This document shows, piece by piece, positions 27,143 through 35,415 of a stretch of DNA of 64,000 nucleotides. Numbering within the stretch: position 1 is the stretch's first letter; each line of letters begins with the position of its first letter. The DNA comes from CAIXSE01 sp040769125 (lineage in GTDB: Bacteria; Actinomycetota; Thermoleophilia; UBA2241), in contig JAXGLO010000001.1 in assembly GCA_040769125.1 (NCBI GenBank), forward strand, positions 992,001 through 1,056,000. The letters are read 5' to 3'. The notes below the pieces were generated by a model. The model made no database searches, was not told the DNA's origin, and saw nothing but the letters and a program-made list of their open reading frames with translations. The position numbers were made by a program, and so were the translations under genes.

Positions 27143-29052
27143 CGCCGCCTCCCTTCGACCGGCGTGAGTATGCTCGTCTCGACGGCGATCGCGTCGTAGC
27201 GGCAGGCCTGGCGGCACGTGTCACACTTGATGCATGCCGCCTGGTCGATGACGTGAGCATGCTTGCGCTCGCCCTTGATGGCGCCCACGGGGCAGGCCTT
27301 GAAGCACACGTGGCAGCCGGTGCAGGCATCGGCGTCGATGCGGTACCGGATGAGCGGGCGGCAGACCCGCGCCGGGCAGCACTTCTGCTCGACGTGGGCC
27401 ATGACCTCGTCTCTGAAGTAGCGCAGCGTCGTCAGCACCGGGTTGGGGGCACCGCGGCCGAGATGGCAGAGCGAGCCTTCGACGACGTCGTCGCAGAGCT
27501 GCTCGAGGCGTTCGACGTCGCTCACCGTGGCCTCGCCGGCGCTGATGAGCTCGAGGATCTCGAGGATGCGCTGCGTGCCGATGCGGCAGGGTACGCACTT
27601 GCCGCAGCTCTCCTCGGCGGTGAACGCGAGGAAGAACTTGGCGAAGTCGACCATGCAGGTAGTGTCGTCGACGACCACCATGCCGCCGGAGCACATCAGC
27701 GATCCCGAGGCGACGAGGTTCTCGTAGTCGATCGGTGTGTCGAGGAGCTCGGTGGGCAGGCAGCCACCGCACGGTCCACCGAGCTGCACCGCCTTGAACT
27801 GGCGGCCGGGCAGCATGCCGCCGCCGATGTCGAAGACGACCTGGCGCAGCGTGGCGCCCATGGGCACCTCGATCAGGCCGCCGTTGACGATCTTGCCGGT
27901 GAGCGAGAACACCTTGGTTCCTTTGCTCGTCTCGGTACCTATGGCGGTGAACTCCTCGGCGCCATGCAGGATGATCCATGGCACGTTGGCGTAGCTCTCG
28001 ACGTTGTTGATGCTGGTGGGCTCGCCCCAGAGGCCGTGGGCGACCGTGCGGATGTGGTTGCCGCGGGGCATGCTGCGACGTCCTTCGATGGAGGCCGTGA
28101 GCGCCGTCGACTCTCCGCAGACGAAGGCGCTGGCGCCCAGGTTGATGTGGATGTCGAAGGAGAAGCCAGAGCCGAGGATGTCGTCGCCGAGGAGGCCGCG
28201 CCCGCGGGCTGTCGCCAGCGCGTGGCGCAGGCGTTCCACCGCGGTCGAGTACTCGTGACGCACGTAGATGTAACCCTCGACGGGGCCGTTGCCGGCGCCG
28301 ATGGCGAAGGCGGCGATCGTCATGCCTTCGATGACCGCGTGGGGGTTCGCCTCCAGAATAGAGCGGTCCACGAAGGCTCCGGGGTCGCTCTCGTCGCCGT
28401 TGCAGATTACGTAGTGTTTCTCACCGCGGTTGGCGCGGCAGGAGCGCCACTTCCTGCCGGTCGGGAAGCCGGCGCCGCCGCGTCCGCGCAGCCCGCTGCG
28501 TTCGACGGCGGCGATGACGCCCTCGGGATCGTCGTCGCCGAGGATCCTGGCGAGCGCAGTGTAGCCGCCGTGTGCGAGGTAGTCGTCGATCGAGCGAGGA
28601 TCGATCTTGCCGTTGAGCGCCAGGATAATGCGCCGCTGCTGCCTGTAGAAGGGGATGTCGGCCGCGAGAGCCAGCGGCTCGCCGCTCTGTGGATGCTTGT
28701 AGAGCAGGCGCTCGACGACGCCGTCGCCGACGACGCTGGTCTCGATGATCTCGTCGATGTGCCTGGGCTTGAGGCGCGGGTAGAAGATGCCTTGCGGTCG
28801 CACGACGACGATCGGACCCTCCTCACAGAGACCGTGGCAGCCGGTCTCGACGACGGCGACCTTGTCGGTGAGGTCGCGCTCGGCGAGCACTTTCTCGATG
28901 GCCTTGCGCAGAGCGACGCGACCGGAGGCGTTGCAGGCCGTGCCGGCGCAGATGCGGATCTCGGTCTTGCCGTCGGCCGCCAGATAGGCCGATCTGTCGG
29001 CGGCCCTGGCGAGGGCCTTGTCGATACGGGCTGCGCGGGCGGCGGCGGTCAT
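27139..29052 (-). CDS. NuoF/HydB-type NADH-binding flavoprotein with ferredoxin tail
   Basis: 637 residues. The N-terminal thioredoxin-like [2Fe-2S] domain has ICAGTACNASG and ETGCHGLCEEGP. The NuoF core has the NADH/FMN glycine-rich loop GLRGRGGAGFPTGRKW, GDESDPGAFVDR, the [4Fe-4S] motif ESCGKCVPCRIGTQR and GSLCHLGRGAPNPV. A C-terminal two-cluster ferredoxin (CTGCHVCFKACP, CIKCDTCRQACR) ends it. This is the architecture of NADH-binding subunits in bifurcating hydrogenases and formate dehydrogenases. It lies between nuoE and the porB fusion with 4-nt overlaps to both. No hydrogenase or complex-I membrane gene is nearby, so its partner is the 2-oxoacid oxidoreductase. Confidence 0.94.
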   Translation of the reverse strand: MTAAARAARIDKALARAADRSAYLAADGKTEIRICAGTACNASGRVALRKAIEKVLAERDLTDKVAVVETGCHGLCEEGPIVVVRPQGIFYPRLKPRHIDEIIETSVVGDGVVERLLYKHPQSGEPLALAADIPFYRQQRRIILALNGKIDPRSIDDYLAHGGYTALARILGDDDPEGVIAAVERSGLRGRGGAGFPTGRKWRSCRANRGEKHYVICNGDESDPGAFVDRSILEANPHAVIEGMTIAAFAIGAGNGPVEGYIYVRHEYSTAVERLRHALATARGRGLLGDDILGSGFSFDIHINLGASAFVCGESTALTASIEGRRSMPRGNHIRTVAHGLWGEPTSINNVESYANVPWIILHGAEEFTAIGTETSKGTKVFSLTGKIVNGGLIEVPMGATLRQVVFDIGGGMLPGRQFKAVQLGGPCGGCLPTELLDTPIDYENLVASGSLMCSGGMVVVDDTTCMVDFAKFFLAFTAEESCGKCVPCRIGTQRILEILELISAGEATVSDVERLEQLCDDVVEGSLCHLGRGAPNPVLTTLRYFRDEVMAHVEQKCCPARVCRPLIRYRIDADACTGCHVCFKACPVGAIKGERKHAHVIDQAACIKCDTCRQACRYDAIAVETSILTPVEGRRR

Positions 29053-29894
29053 GCCGCCTCCTCCTGCTTGCGGAGCTTGCTGACGAGTTTGCGCGCCTCC
29101 TTGGGCCCGATGCGGCCGAGGGTCTCGTCGTCGCCGAGACGTACGACGGGGGCGAGGGCGCAGGCGCCGACGCAGCTGATCGTCTGCAGGGTGAAGAGGC
29201 CGTTCGGCGTGGTACCGCCGACAGGCACCTCGAGTTCCTGGCTCAGAGCCTCAATGACGAGCGGCGCGCCGGCGACGTGACAGGTGGTGCCGATGCAGAC
29301 GCTGAGGACGTGCTTGCCGACAGGCGTCAGCCGGAAATGCCCGTAGAAGCTGGCGACGCCGAAGACCCGGGAGAAAGGCAGGTTCATCTCGGTCGCGATG
29401 TCCTCGAGGGCGACGCGCGGCAGGTAGCCGAAGGCCTCCTGTGTCGCGTAGAAGGTCTCGATGAGCCCGGCGCCGGCGCGGATGCCGGCGATCACGGGGT
29501 CGAAGAGCTTCCTGTCGAGCACCGGCTCGAAGCCGACCGGCTTCTCGCCCGGCACGCAGGCCGAGCCGGCGCCGCAGCTCTCACCCGGCAGCGAGGCCAG
29601 GGCGGCCGCGCGTTCGGCGGCGATGTCGAAGGGCAGCTCCTCGTGTTTCGGGCAGTAGTCGATCTCGATGCAGTCGACTGGGCATGTGCGCTCGCAGAGC
29701 GTGCACGCGTAGCAACGGTAGTCGCCGCCCTTGTTCTTCACGAGGTCGAAGAGTCCGACCCCCTTGCGCTTGTCCACGAGCTCGCGTCGCTCGAAGTCGA
29801 TGCCCTTCAGCACCTCATAGAGAGCCGAGCCCTTGGGCTCGGGCGGCTGTGGAGCCTTGGTTCCGCGTGCGGTTCGTCTCGCCAACGCGCTCAC
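29049..29894 (-). CDS. NuoE-like [2Fe-2S] subunit with N-terminal ferredoxin motif
   Basis: 281 residues from GTG 29894, 1 nt after the porA stop. The N-terminal half holds a [4Fe-4S]-type motif CYACTLCERTCPVDCIEIDYCP, more like a complex-I NuoI or PorD cluster. The C-terminal half is the NuoE thioredoxin-like domain (ETFYATQEAFGYLPRVALEDIA) with cluster ligands CIGTTCHVAGA and CVGACALAP. NuoE proteins pair with NuoF to exchange electrons with NAD. The ferredoxin-NuoE fusion is unusual and fits a relay from the oxidoreductase to NuoF. An earlier in-frame start would overlap porA and is rejected. Confidence 0.9.
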   Translation of the reverse strand: MSALARRTARGTKAPQPPEPKGSALYEVLKGIDFERRELVDKRKGVGLFDLVKNKGGDYRCYACTLCERTCPVDCIEIDYCPKHEELPFDIAAERAAALASLPGESCGAGSACVPGEKPVGFEPVLDRKLFDPVIAGIRAGAGLIETFYATQEAFGYLPRVALEDIATEMNLPFSRVFGVASFYGHFRLTPVGKHVLSVCIGTTCHVAGAPLVIEALSQELEVPVGGTTPNGLFTLQTISCVGACALAPVVRLGDDETLGRIGPKEARKLVSKLRKQEEAA

Positions 29895-29895
29895 C

Positions 29896-31098
29896 TCAGT
29901 CCGCGCGCAGGTTGAGGTAGCGGCGCTCCGTAGAGGCTCGCTCCTTGCTCTGCGCGACCTGCTCGAGCTCGGCGAAGGCCTGCTCGACGTTGTGTGGGTA
30001 GATGTCGCGGCCGCCCAGTCCGTAGATGAAGGGAAGCACCTGGGGTCGCGGGTCGGAGTCATAGAGCGCCGCGCGTACCTCGAGGAACACAGGGCCGCCC
30101 TGCGCGCCGAACGACTCGGCGCGGTCCATGACGCCGACGGCTTTGACGTGCCGCAGCGCCTGAGCGTATGCGGCGTGAGGGAAGGGTCGGAAGGCTCGCA
30201 CGCGCACCATGCCCGCCTTGACGCCGCGCGCGCGAAGCTTGTCGACGGTCATGCGGGCGGTGCCCGCCGTCGAGCCCACCACGACGATCGCGATCTCGGC
30301 GTCCTTGATCCGGTAGGCATCGAGCAGGCCGTACTGCCGGCCGGTGAGCTCGGCGTACTCGTCGGCGACGTCCTGGATTACGCCGAGGGCGCGATCCATG
30401 GCGCGATTCTGTGCCACCTTGTGCTCGAAGTACCAGCCGCCGAGGCTGTCGAAGGGGCCCACCGTGACGGGGTTCTTCACGTCGAGCAGCGGGTTGGTGG
30501 CCCGGTACGGCCCGACGAAGTCCTGGACCTGCTGCTTGGTCAGCATCCGCAGCGGGCCGATGGCGCCGCTGATCACGTAGCCGTCGTACATGTGCATCGC
30601 GGGCAAGCGCACGTCCATGTGCTCGGCGATGCGCACCGACATGATGCAGTTGTCGTAGGCCTCCTGGTGGTTCTCGCCGTAGATCTGGAGCCAGCCGGTG
30701 TCGCGGCCGCCCATCGAGTCGCTGTGGTCGCAGTGGATGTTGATGGGGCCTGAGAGGGCGCGGTTGACCGTCGTCATGACGATCGGCAGGCGGTAGGAGG
30801 CGGCGATGTAGAGAACCTCCCACATGAGGGCGAAGCCCTGGGAGGAGGTCGCCGTCATGGTGCGCGCTCCGGCGGCCGCCGAGCCGACGACGACGCTCAT
30901 CGCCGAGTGCTCGGATTCGACGGTCACGAACTCGGTGTCGACCGTGCCGTCCGCCACGTACTGGGCGTAGACCTGGACGACCTCGGTCTGCGGTGTGATG
31001 GGGTAGGCGCAGACCACGTCCGGCTCGATCTGCGACATCGCCGCGGCCACGGCGTCGTTGCCGGTGACCGCCAGGATCTCAGCGCCGGTGGAGGCCAC
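29896..31098 (-). CDS. porA: 2-oxoacid (pyruvate):ferredoxin oxidoreductase, alpha subunit
   Basis: 400 residues. The N-terminal pyrimidine-binding domain has YPITPQTEVVQVYAQY, FVTVESEHSAMSVVVGSAAAGAR and the catalytic-region motif TATSSQGFALMWEVLYIAAS. The transketolase C-terminal-like domain has GSTAGTARMTVDKLR and RPFPHAAYAQAL. Length and motifs are typical of PorA of four-subunit pyruvate or 2-ketoisovalerate oxidoreductases. It is 3 nt from porD and 1 nt from the nuoE-like gene. Pyruvate is the most likely substrate, but 2-oxoisovalerate cannot be excluded by sequence. Confidence 0.94.
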   Translation of the reverse strand: MASTGAEILAVTGNDAVAAAMSQIEPDVVCAYPITPQTEVVQVYAQYVADGTVDTEFVTVESEHSAMSVVVGSAAAGARTMTATSSQGFALMWEVLYIAASYRLPIVMTTVNRALSGPINIHCDHSDSMGGRDTGWLQIYGENHQEAYDNCIMSVRIAEHMDVRLPAMHMYDGYVISGAIGPLRMLTKQQVQDFVGPYRATNPLLDVKNPVTVGPFDSLGGWYFEHKVAQNRAMDRALGVIQDVADEYAELTGRQYGLLDAYRIKDAEIAIVVVGSTAGTARMTVDKLRARGVKAGMVRVRAFRPFPHAAYAQALRHVKAVGVMDRAESFGAQGGPVFLEVRAALYDSDPRPQVLPFIYGLGGRDIYPHNVEQAFAELEQVAQSKERASTERRYLNLRAD

Positions 31099-31101
31099 GG
31101 C

Positions 31102-31488
31102 TCACTCCTTCTCGTCGATCGTCATGACGATGGCGGCGCTTGGGCACTCCCTGGCGCAGATCCCGCAGCCCTTGCAGTGCGCGAGGTCGAAGGCCACCAC
31201 CTTGTCGTTCTTCACGATCACGGAGGCGTCCGGGCAGTAGAAGTAGCACAGCATGCAGCCGATGCACTTCTCGCTGTCGACGACCGGGAGGAGCGTGCGC
31301 CAGCCGCCGGTCTCGTAGAAGGCGGAGTTGCCCGCCTCGGGGATGCTGGCGCCGAGCTCGTGGCGTTCGGGCCCCCAGGTGGCGATGTGGTTGACGTCCC
31401 ATTTGGGCCGGGGTGCGGCAGCTTTGCGGGCGCGTGGCTTCCTGGGCCGAGCCGGCTTCTTCGTCCCGGCTTTCCTGTCAACCGTCAT
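31102..31488 (-). CDS. porD: 2-oxoacid:ferredoxin oxidoreductase, delta (ferredoxin) subunit
   Basis: 128 residues with two [4Fe-4S] motifs CIGCMLCYFYCPDASV and CKGCGICARECPSAAI, plus a Lys/Arg/Pro-rich N-terminal extension of about 30 residues. This is the PorD ferredoxin-like subunit, which carries electrons out of the thiamine site. It overlaps porG by 4 nt. Confidence 0.93.
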   Translation of the reverse strand: MTVDRKAGTKKPARPRKPRARKAAAPRPKWDVNHIATWGPERHELGASIPEAGNSAFYETGGWRTLLPVVDSEKCIGCMLCYFYCPDASVIVKNDKVVAFDLAHCKGCGICARECPSAAIVMTIDEKE

Positions 31489-32090
31489 TCGGCCTTGACC
31501 TCCTCATAGCTGCGCGTCACGGCGGCGATGTTGCCCTCGACGACCGTGGGCGGGAACTTCTTGGAGAATTGCTCGCGCAGCAGGGCGACGACGATGTCGA
31601 TGTTGAAGAGCCCGGTGATGCGCGTGAGCGCGCCGACCATGGGCGTGTTGGGGATGGGTCGCTTGATGGTCTCCGTGGCGATGCGCGTGGCCGCGACCGT
31701 GTAATAGCGGAAGCCCTTGAGCCTGTAGTGCTTGCGCAGCTCGGTCGGGCTCATCTCGCTGTTGATCAGCACGATAGCGTCGTCCGGCGCGCCCTGGGTC
31801 ACGTCGACGGTGCTCAGGAGTGACGGGTCGAGCACCACCACGATCTGCGGGTGCTCGATGCCGCAGTACACCTGGATGGGCTCGTCGCTGACGCGCGTGA
31901 AGGCGACGACAGGCGCCCCCGAGCGCTCTGGTCCGTACTCGGGGAAGGCCTGGAAGAACTTGCCCTCGCCCAGTGCGAGCTCGGCTACCAGCTTGGCTGC
32001 GGTCACCGCGCCCTGGCCGCCGCGTCCGTGCCAGCAGATCTCCGTGAGGCCCCCTGCGGGCTTCTGCCCAGCATCACTCCGCGTGGCCAT
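31485..32090 (-). CDS. porG: 2-oxoacid:ferredoxin oxidoreductase, gamma subunit
   Basis: 201 residues from ATG 32090, 2 nt after the recR stop. The PorG pattern is clear: ICWHGRGGQGAVTAAKLVAE, FFQAFPEYGPERSGAPVVAFTRVS, VVLDPSLLSTVDVTQG and RPIPNTPMVGALTRITGL. The gamma domain binds the CoA/oxoacid face of the complex. Its gene leads the por-nuo operon, which is coupled to recR. Confidence 0.93.
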   Translation of the reverse strand: MATRSDAGQKPAGGLTEICWHGRGGQGAVTAAKLVAELALGEGKFFQAFPEYGPERSGAPVVAFTRVSDEPIQVYCGIEHPQIVVVLDPSLLSTVDVTQGAPDDAIVLINSEMSPTELRKHYRLKGFRYYTVAATRIATETIKRPIPNTPMVGALTRITGLFNIDIVVALLREQFSKKFPPTVVEGNIAAVTRSYEEVKAE

Positions 32091-32092
32091 CG

Positions 32093-32695
32093 TCACGCCT
32101 CTCCGCGTCGCACGCTGCGGCGGCCCGTGAGGGCGCGGCTCAGCGTGAGTTCGTCGGCGTATTCGAGATCGCCGCCGACGGGCAGGCCGCTGGCCAGTCG
32201 CGTCACGCGGATATGACCGGGCAGGGCGTCGGTGATGTACATGGCGGTCGCCTCGCCGGTCATCGTCGGGTTGGTGGCGAGAATGACCTCCTCGACGGCG
32301 CTGTCGGTGCGCTCCAGGAGCTCGGTGATGCGGAGGTCGGCGGGCTCGACGCCGTCGAGCGGGCTCAGGGCTCCGCCAAGCACATGGTAGAGGCCGCGGA
32401 ACTCGCGCGTGCGCTCGATCGTCACGATGTCGAACGGCTGCTCGACGACGCAGATCACCTTGGGGTCGCGCCGCGTGTCGGCGCAGATCGTGCACAGGTC
32501 GCCCTCGGCGAGGTTGAAGCAGCGCCGGCAGAAGCCGATGCGCTCCTTGACGTCGGTGATCGCCGCCGCCAGCGGCAGGACATCCTTGGGCTGCTGCCTC
32601 AGGATGTGGAAGGTCAGCCGCTGGGCCGTGCGGGGTCCGATGCCAGGGAGCTTCGCCAGCTCGGTGATCAGCCTCTCGACAGCAGGTGAGTACAT
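32093..32695 (-). CDS. recR: Recombination protein RecR
   Basis: 200 residues from ATG 32695. The helix-hairpin-helix (AKLPGIGPRTAQRLTFHIL), a four-cysteine zinc finger (CRRCFNLAEGDLCTIC), and a Toprim domain (ICVVEQPFDIVTIERTREFRGLYHVLGG, LATNPTMTGEATAMYI) are all intact. RecR acts with RecFO in gap repair. It follows dnaX and ybaB as in many bacteria, but here it is also 2 nt upstream of porG, so the oxidoreductase operon is probably co-transcribed with it. Confidence 0.96.
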   Translation of the reverse strand: MYSPAVERLITELAKLPGIGPRTAQRLTFHILRQQPKDVLPLAAAITDVKERIGFCRRCFNLAEGDLCTICADTRRDPKVICVVEQPFDIVTIERTREFRGLYHVLGGALSPLDGVEPADLRITELLERTDSAVEEVILATNPTMTGEATAMYITDALPGHIRVTRLASGLPVGGDLEYADELTLSRALTGRRSVRRGEA

Positions 32696-32784
32696 CCGGA
32701 CGTCCCTTGTGAAAACATGCACAAACTCACACTCGATGTGCAGTTCATGCACGCGAATGCAGCGACTTTCAGGCGCGGTATCTC

Positions 32785-32814
32785 ATTGTATCTGCTTTCT
32801 GTCGCGGGCGACAA
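32785..32814 (-). promoter_or_regulatory. Promoter for recR-por-nuo (TTGTCG-18-TACAAT)
   Basis: On the minus strand TTGTCG (32814-32809) is followed after 18 nt by TACAAT (32790-32785), about 90 nt before the recR start. The 337-nt gap between ybaB and recR (32696-33032) holds no other gene. The leader between promoter and recR contains repeated TGCATG/TGCAC-type short motifs, of unknown meaning. Confidence 0.6.
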
Positions 32815-33032
32815 TGAGGCCTCGTGCGCGGTGGTGCGGGGGGTTGCAGCGGGCGCTTTGGATCTTCGGAGACGCGTCGGCGACGGAGCTCGGCGCAACG
32901 GTGTCGCAAGCTGGGGCGCATCACTCCGCTCTGCACGGAGCGTGATCGCACCGTATCTCGCTGGCTGTGGGGAGTCTGATGCCCGGGCGGCCTCTCAGGC
33001 CGTGGCCGGCCGGGCGCTGAGAGCCGTGGCTC

Positions 33033-33362
33033 TCAGAAGAGGCCGGGAATGTTGGGGAGCTGGAGGCCGGAGGTGGCGCCGCCCATCTTGCTGGCGGCGA
33101 GATCCTGCGCCGCGCGCAGCGCCTCGTTGGTGGCCGCGACGACCAGGTCCTGGAGCATCTCGACGTCGTCGGGGTCGACGGCCTCGGGCGCGATGATGAC
33201 GTCCTTGACCTCGAGCGACCCGGTGATGACCACGCTGACGATGCCGCCCCCGGCGGTGGCTGTGACGGTCTCGGTGGCGAGCTCCGCCTGAGCCTTGGCC
33301 ATCTTGGCCTGCATCTCCTGGAGCTGCTTCATCATTTTCCTGTTGTACTGAGGGTTGGCCAC
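33033..33362 (-). CDS. ybaB: YbaB/EbfC nucleoid-associated protein
   Basis: 109 residues: a coiled N-terminus (MMKQLQEMQAKMAKAQAEL), then VTATAGGGIVSVVITGSLEVKDVIIAPEAVD and a helical end. It binds DNA as a dimer and lies 12 nt after dnaX, the classic dnaX-ybaB-recR order. Confidence 0.95.
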   Translation of the reverse strand: MANPQYNRKMMKQLQEMQAKMAKAQAELATETVTATAGGGIVSVVITGSLEVKDVIIAPEAVDPDDVEMLQDLVVAATNEALRAAQDLAASKMGGATSGLQLPNIPGLF

Positions 33363-33374
33363 GAGAGTGTCTCC

Positions 33375-35057
33375 TTAGGAATCGCCGGGCAGCTCTTCGG
33401 CGTCGAAGGTGCCCTTCGCCTTGTTGATGAGATCGGTGAAGTCGAGCGCCGGGGCGGGTGCCTCGGCCTCGTCCTGCGGCCGCTCCGGAGCGGCCGCGGC
33501 CGCTAGCTCGAAGGCGGGTGCGAGCGGGGCGCCCAGGACGACGGCGATGGCGCCGCTCAGGAGCTCGGCGTTGCCCGCCTCCCTGGCGCGGGCCAGCGCG
33601 AAATTGGAGGGGACGACGACGGTGAGGACGTCGCCGCTGAGACCGGTGGGGCGTGCGTCACGGAGCATTGCGTACAGGCTCACGCTGCTCGATTGGACGC
33701 GCTGCAGGATGAGCTCCCAGGCGCGCTTGACGCGGTCGAGGCCGAGGTCGGGCGCCGTCTCCACAGAGGCGCTGGCGGCCGGCGCCGGCTGCGCCGTGGC
33801 CTGCGCCGCGAGGCGCGCCGTCTCCTCGCCGGTGAGCGCGGCTTCGAGGCGGCGCAAGCGCTCCTCGAGGGCGGCCGCGGAATGGTCGAGGTGGGGCCGA
33901 GTGACCTTGACGAGAGCCAGCTCGAGCTGCAGGCGCGGGTCGAGGCCGTCGCGGATCTCGCGCTGCGCCTCGCCGAGCAGCTCGATGAAGAAGACGACCT
34001 CGCGAGGCGCCAGATTGTTGGCCTGCGGCAGCAGGCGCTCGAGGAGCTGGTCGTCGAGCTCGACGGTGTGCGCCAGGGCGCGCAGGGCGGCCTCGTCGCG
34101 GGCCGAGTCCTCGAGGTGCTGCAGGAGGAAGAGCTGGCGCAGGTGGCGCAGCAGGTCGCGGATGAGCTGGGAGTAGTCGACCCCGTCGTTGGCGAGCCGT
34201 TGAACGAACTGCAGGGCCTCGGCGCTGTGCCGCTCCGTGACGACGTCGACGATCTCGAAGAGGAGGTCGGTATCGGTGACGCCGAGGGCTTCGAGCACAT
34301 CCGCCGGCTTGATAGAGCCGTCCGCGTAGGTGATGAGCTTCTCGAGGGTGCCGATGGCGTCGCGGAACCCACCCTGCGAGTGGCGCGCGATCTCGGCGAG
34401 CGCCGCCTCGGAGATGTCGATGGCTGCGCGGCCGCGCTGGTCGTCGGGGAGGGCGTTCTCGCGTTCGACGATCGTCGCCAGTAGACAGGTGATGTCGCGC
34501 ACGTGCGGCCGCCGGAAGTCGAAGCGCTGGCAGCGCGAGACGATCGTCTCGGGAATCTTGTGCGGCTCGGTCGTGGCCAGCACGAAGATCACGTTGGCGG
34601 GCGGCTCCTCAAGGGTCTTGAGCAAGGCGTTGAAGGCCTCGCGGGTGAGCATGTGAACCTCGTCGATGATGTAGACCTTGAAGCGGCCGTCGACGGGCGC
34701 GAAGGCGATCTTGTCGCGCAGCTCGCGGACGTCGTCGATGCTGCGGTTGGAGGCGGCATCCATCTCGACCACGTCGAGGGAGACGCTGTCGGCGATGGCT
34801 ATGCAATGCCGACAGACGCCGCAGGGAGCGGCGGTGGGGGTCTCGCGCGGCTCGTCTTCCGGCCCGATGCAGTTGAGCGCCTTGGCGAGGATGCGGGCCG
34901 TGCTGGTCTTGCCCGTGCCGCGAGGCCCTGCGAACACGTAGGCGTGCGCCACGGCGTTGGCCTCGACCGCGTTGCGCAGTGTGCGGGCAACATGGTCCTG
35001 GCCGACGAGCTCGGCGAAGGTCTGCGGGCGGTATGCACGGTAGAGGGAGCGCTTCAT
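33375..35057 (-). CDS. dnaX: DNA polymerase III subunits gamma/tau
   Basis: 560 residues. The clamp-loader ATPase has YRPQTFAELVGQDHV, Walker A GPRGTGKTSTARILAKALNC, a four-cysteine zinc module (CIGPEDEP...CGVCRHC), Walker B VYIIDEVHMLT (DEVH) and sensor 1 ATTEPHKIPETIVSRCQRFDF. A tau-like C-terminal region with an acidic Pro/Ala-rich tail follows. No programmed frameshift heptamer was noticed. Confidence 0.96.
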   Translation of the reverse strand: MKRSLYRAYRPQTFAELVGQDHVARTLRNAVEANAVAHAYVFAGPRGTGKTSTARILAKALNCIGPEDEPRETPTAAPCGVCRHCIAIADSVSLDVVEMDAASNRSIDDVRELRDKIAFAPVDGRFKVYIIDEVHMLTREAFNALLKTLEEPPANVIFVLATTEPHKIPETIVSRCQRFDFRRPHVRDITCLLATIVERENALPDDQRGRAAIDISEAALAEIARHSQGGFRDAIGTLEKLITYADGSIKPADVLEALGVTDTDLLFEIVDVVTERHSAEALQFVQRLANDGVDYSQLIRDLLRHLRQLFLLQHLEDSARDEAALRALAHTVELDDQLLERLLPQANNLAPREVVFFIELLGEAQREIRDGLDPRLQLELALVKVTRPHLDHSAAALEERLRRLEAALTGEETARLAAQATAQPAPAASASVETAPDLGLDRVKRAWELILQRVQSSSVSLYAMLRDARPTGLSGDVLTVVVPSNFALARAREAGNAELLSGAIAVVLGAPLAPAFELAAAAAPERPQDEAEAPAPALDFTDLINKAKGTFDAEELPGDS

Positions 35058-35094
35058 GGAGAGGCTAGTTTATCCCGCTGGAGGAGTGGGGAAA

Positions 35095-35368
35095 AACGGC
35101 CGCGCACCCGCCGTCGAAACACATCCTCCGAGCGTCCTCGCCGGGCGCAAGCTCCGGTCAGGCGACCCTGCGGCACATGGAATGGCCTGCTTACCGCTGC
35201 TTCCTCCCGGACCTGACGGGGTTCGCGGGGTTCCATTGCGCAGGACCCGACCTTCAACGCCGCACACCGGCTGACAGCCTCGCGGGACGGCTCCTCGGGC
35301 GGGGATTCAGCCCCGCTGTAGCGGATTGCGGGTACAGGGCACCGCTAGCTCCCCGCCTAGCGCGACCA
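35095..35368 (-). ncRNA. ffs: Signal recognition particle RNA, large (Alu-containing) bacterial form
   Basis: The minus strand carries the universal SRP helix-8 signature GTCAGGTCCGG-GAGGAAGCAGCGGTAA (35216-35190) and GGGTCCTGCGCAATGGAACCCCG on its 5' side. Upstream there is also a full Alu-domain-like block (about 35365-35295) with GCGGGGAGCTAGCGGTGCCC, TGTACCCGCAATCCGCTA and CCCGCCCGAGG, matching the Bacillus small cytoplasmic RNA layout. CCGAG...CGTCC on the 5' side pairs with GGACGCTCGG near 35125, closing helix 5. The RNA ends near a GTTTTT run at about 35092. Ends are uncertain by roughly 10 nt. Confidence 0.88.
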
Positions 35369-35375
35369 GTTGCGG

Positions 35376-35404
35376 ATGGTACGCTGCGGCCGGGCAGGAC
35401 GCAA
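35376..35404 (-). promoter_or_regulatory. Promoter of the SRP RNA (TTGCGT-17-TACCAT)
   Basis: On the minus strand TTGCGT (35404-35399) is followed after 17 nt by TACCAT (35381-35376). The predicted transcription start near 35369 coincides with the 5' end inferred independently from the Alu domain of the SRP RNA. Confidence 0.6.
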
Positions 35405-35415
35405 GCGTGCGTGCC

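Noticed and set aside
24104..29280. Plus-strand frames of 540 and 675 codons opposite the por/nuo genes
   Set aside because: Antisense to clear iron-sulfur and flavin enzymes; low-complexity Ala/Asp/Glu composition.
29895..30062. Longer NuoE-like protein starting inside porA
   Set aside because: The extra N-terminus is a shadow of porA (Ser/Thr/Arg-rich); GTG 29894 directly follows the porA stop.
35156..35252. Short (97-nt) SRP RNA as the complete molecule
   Set aside because: The core alone would leave an Alu-like block and a well-spaced promoter upstream unexplained; the large form explains both.
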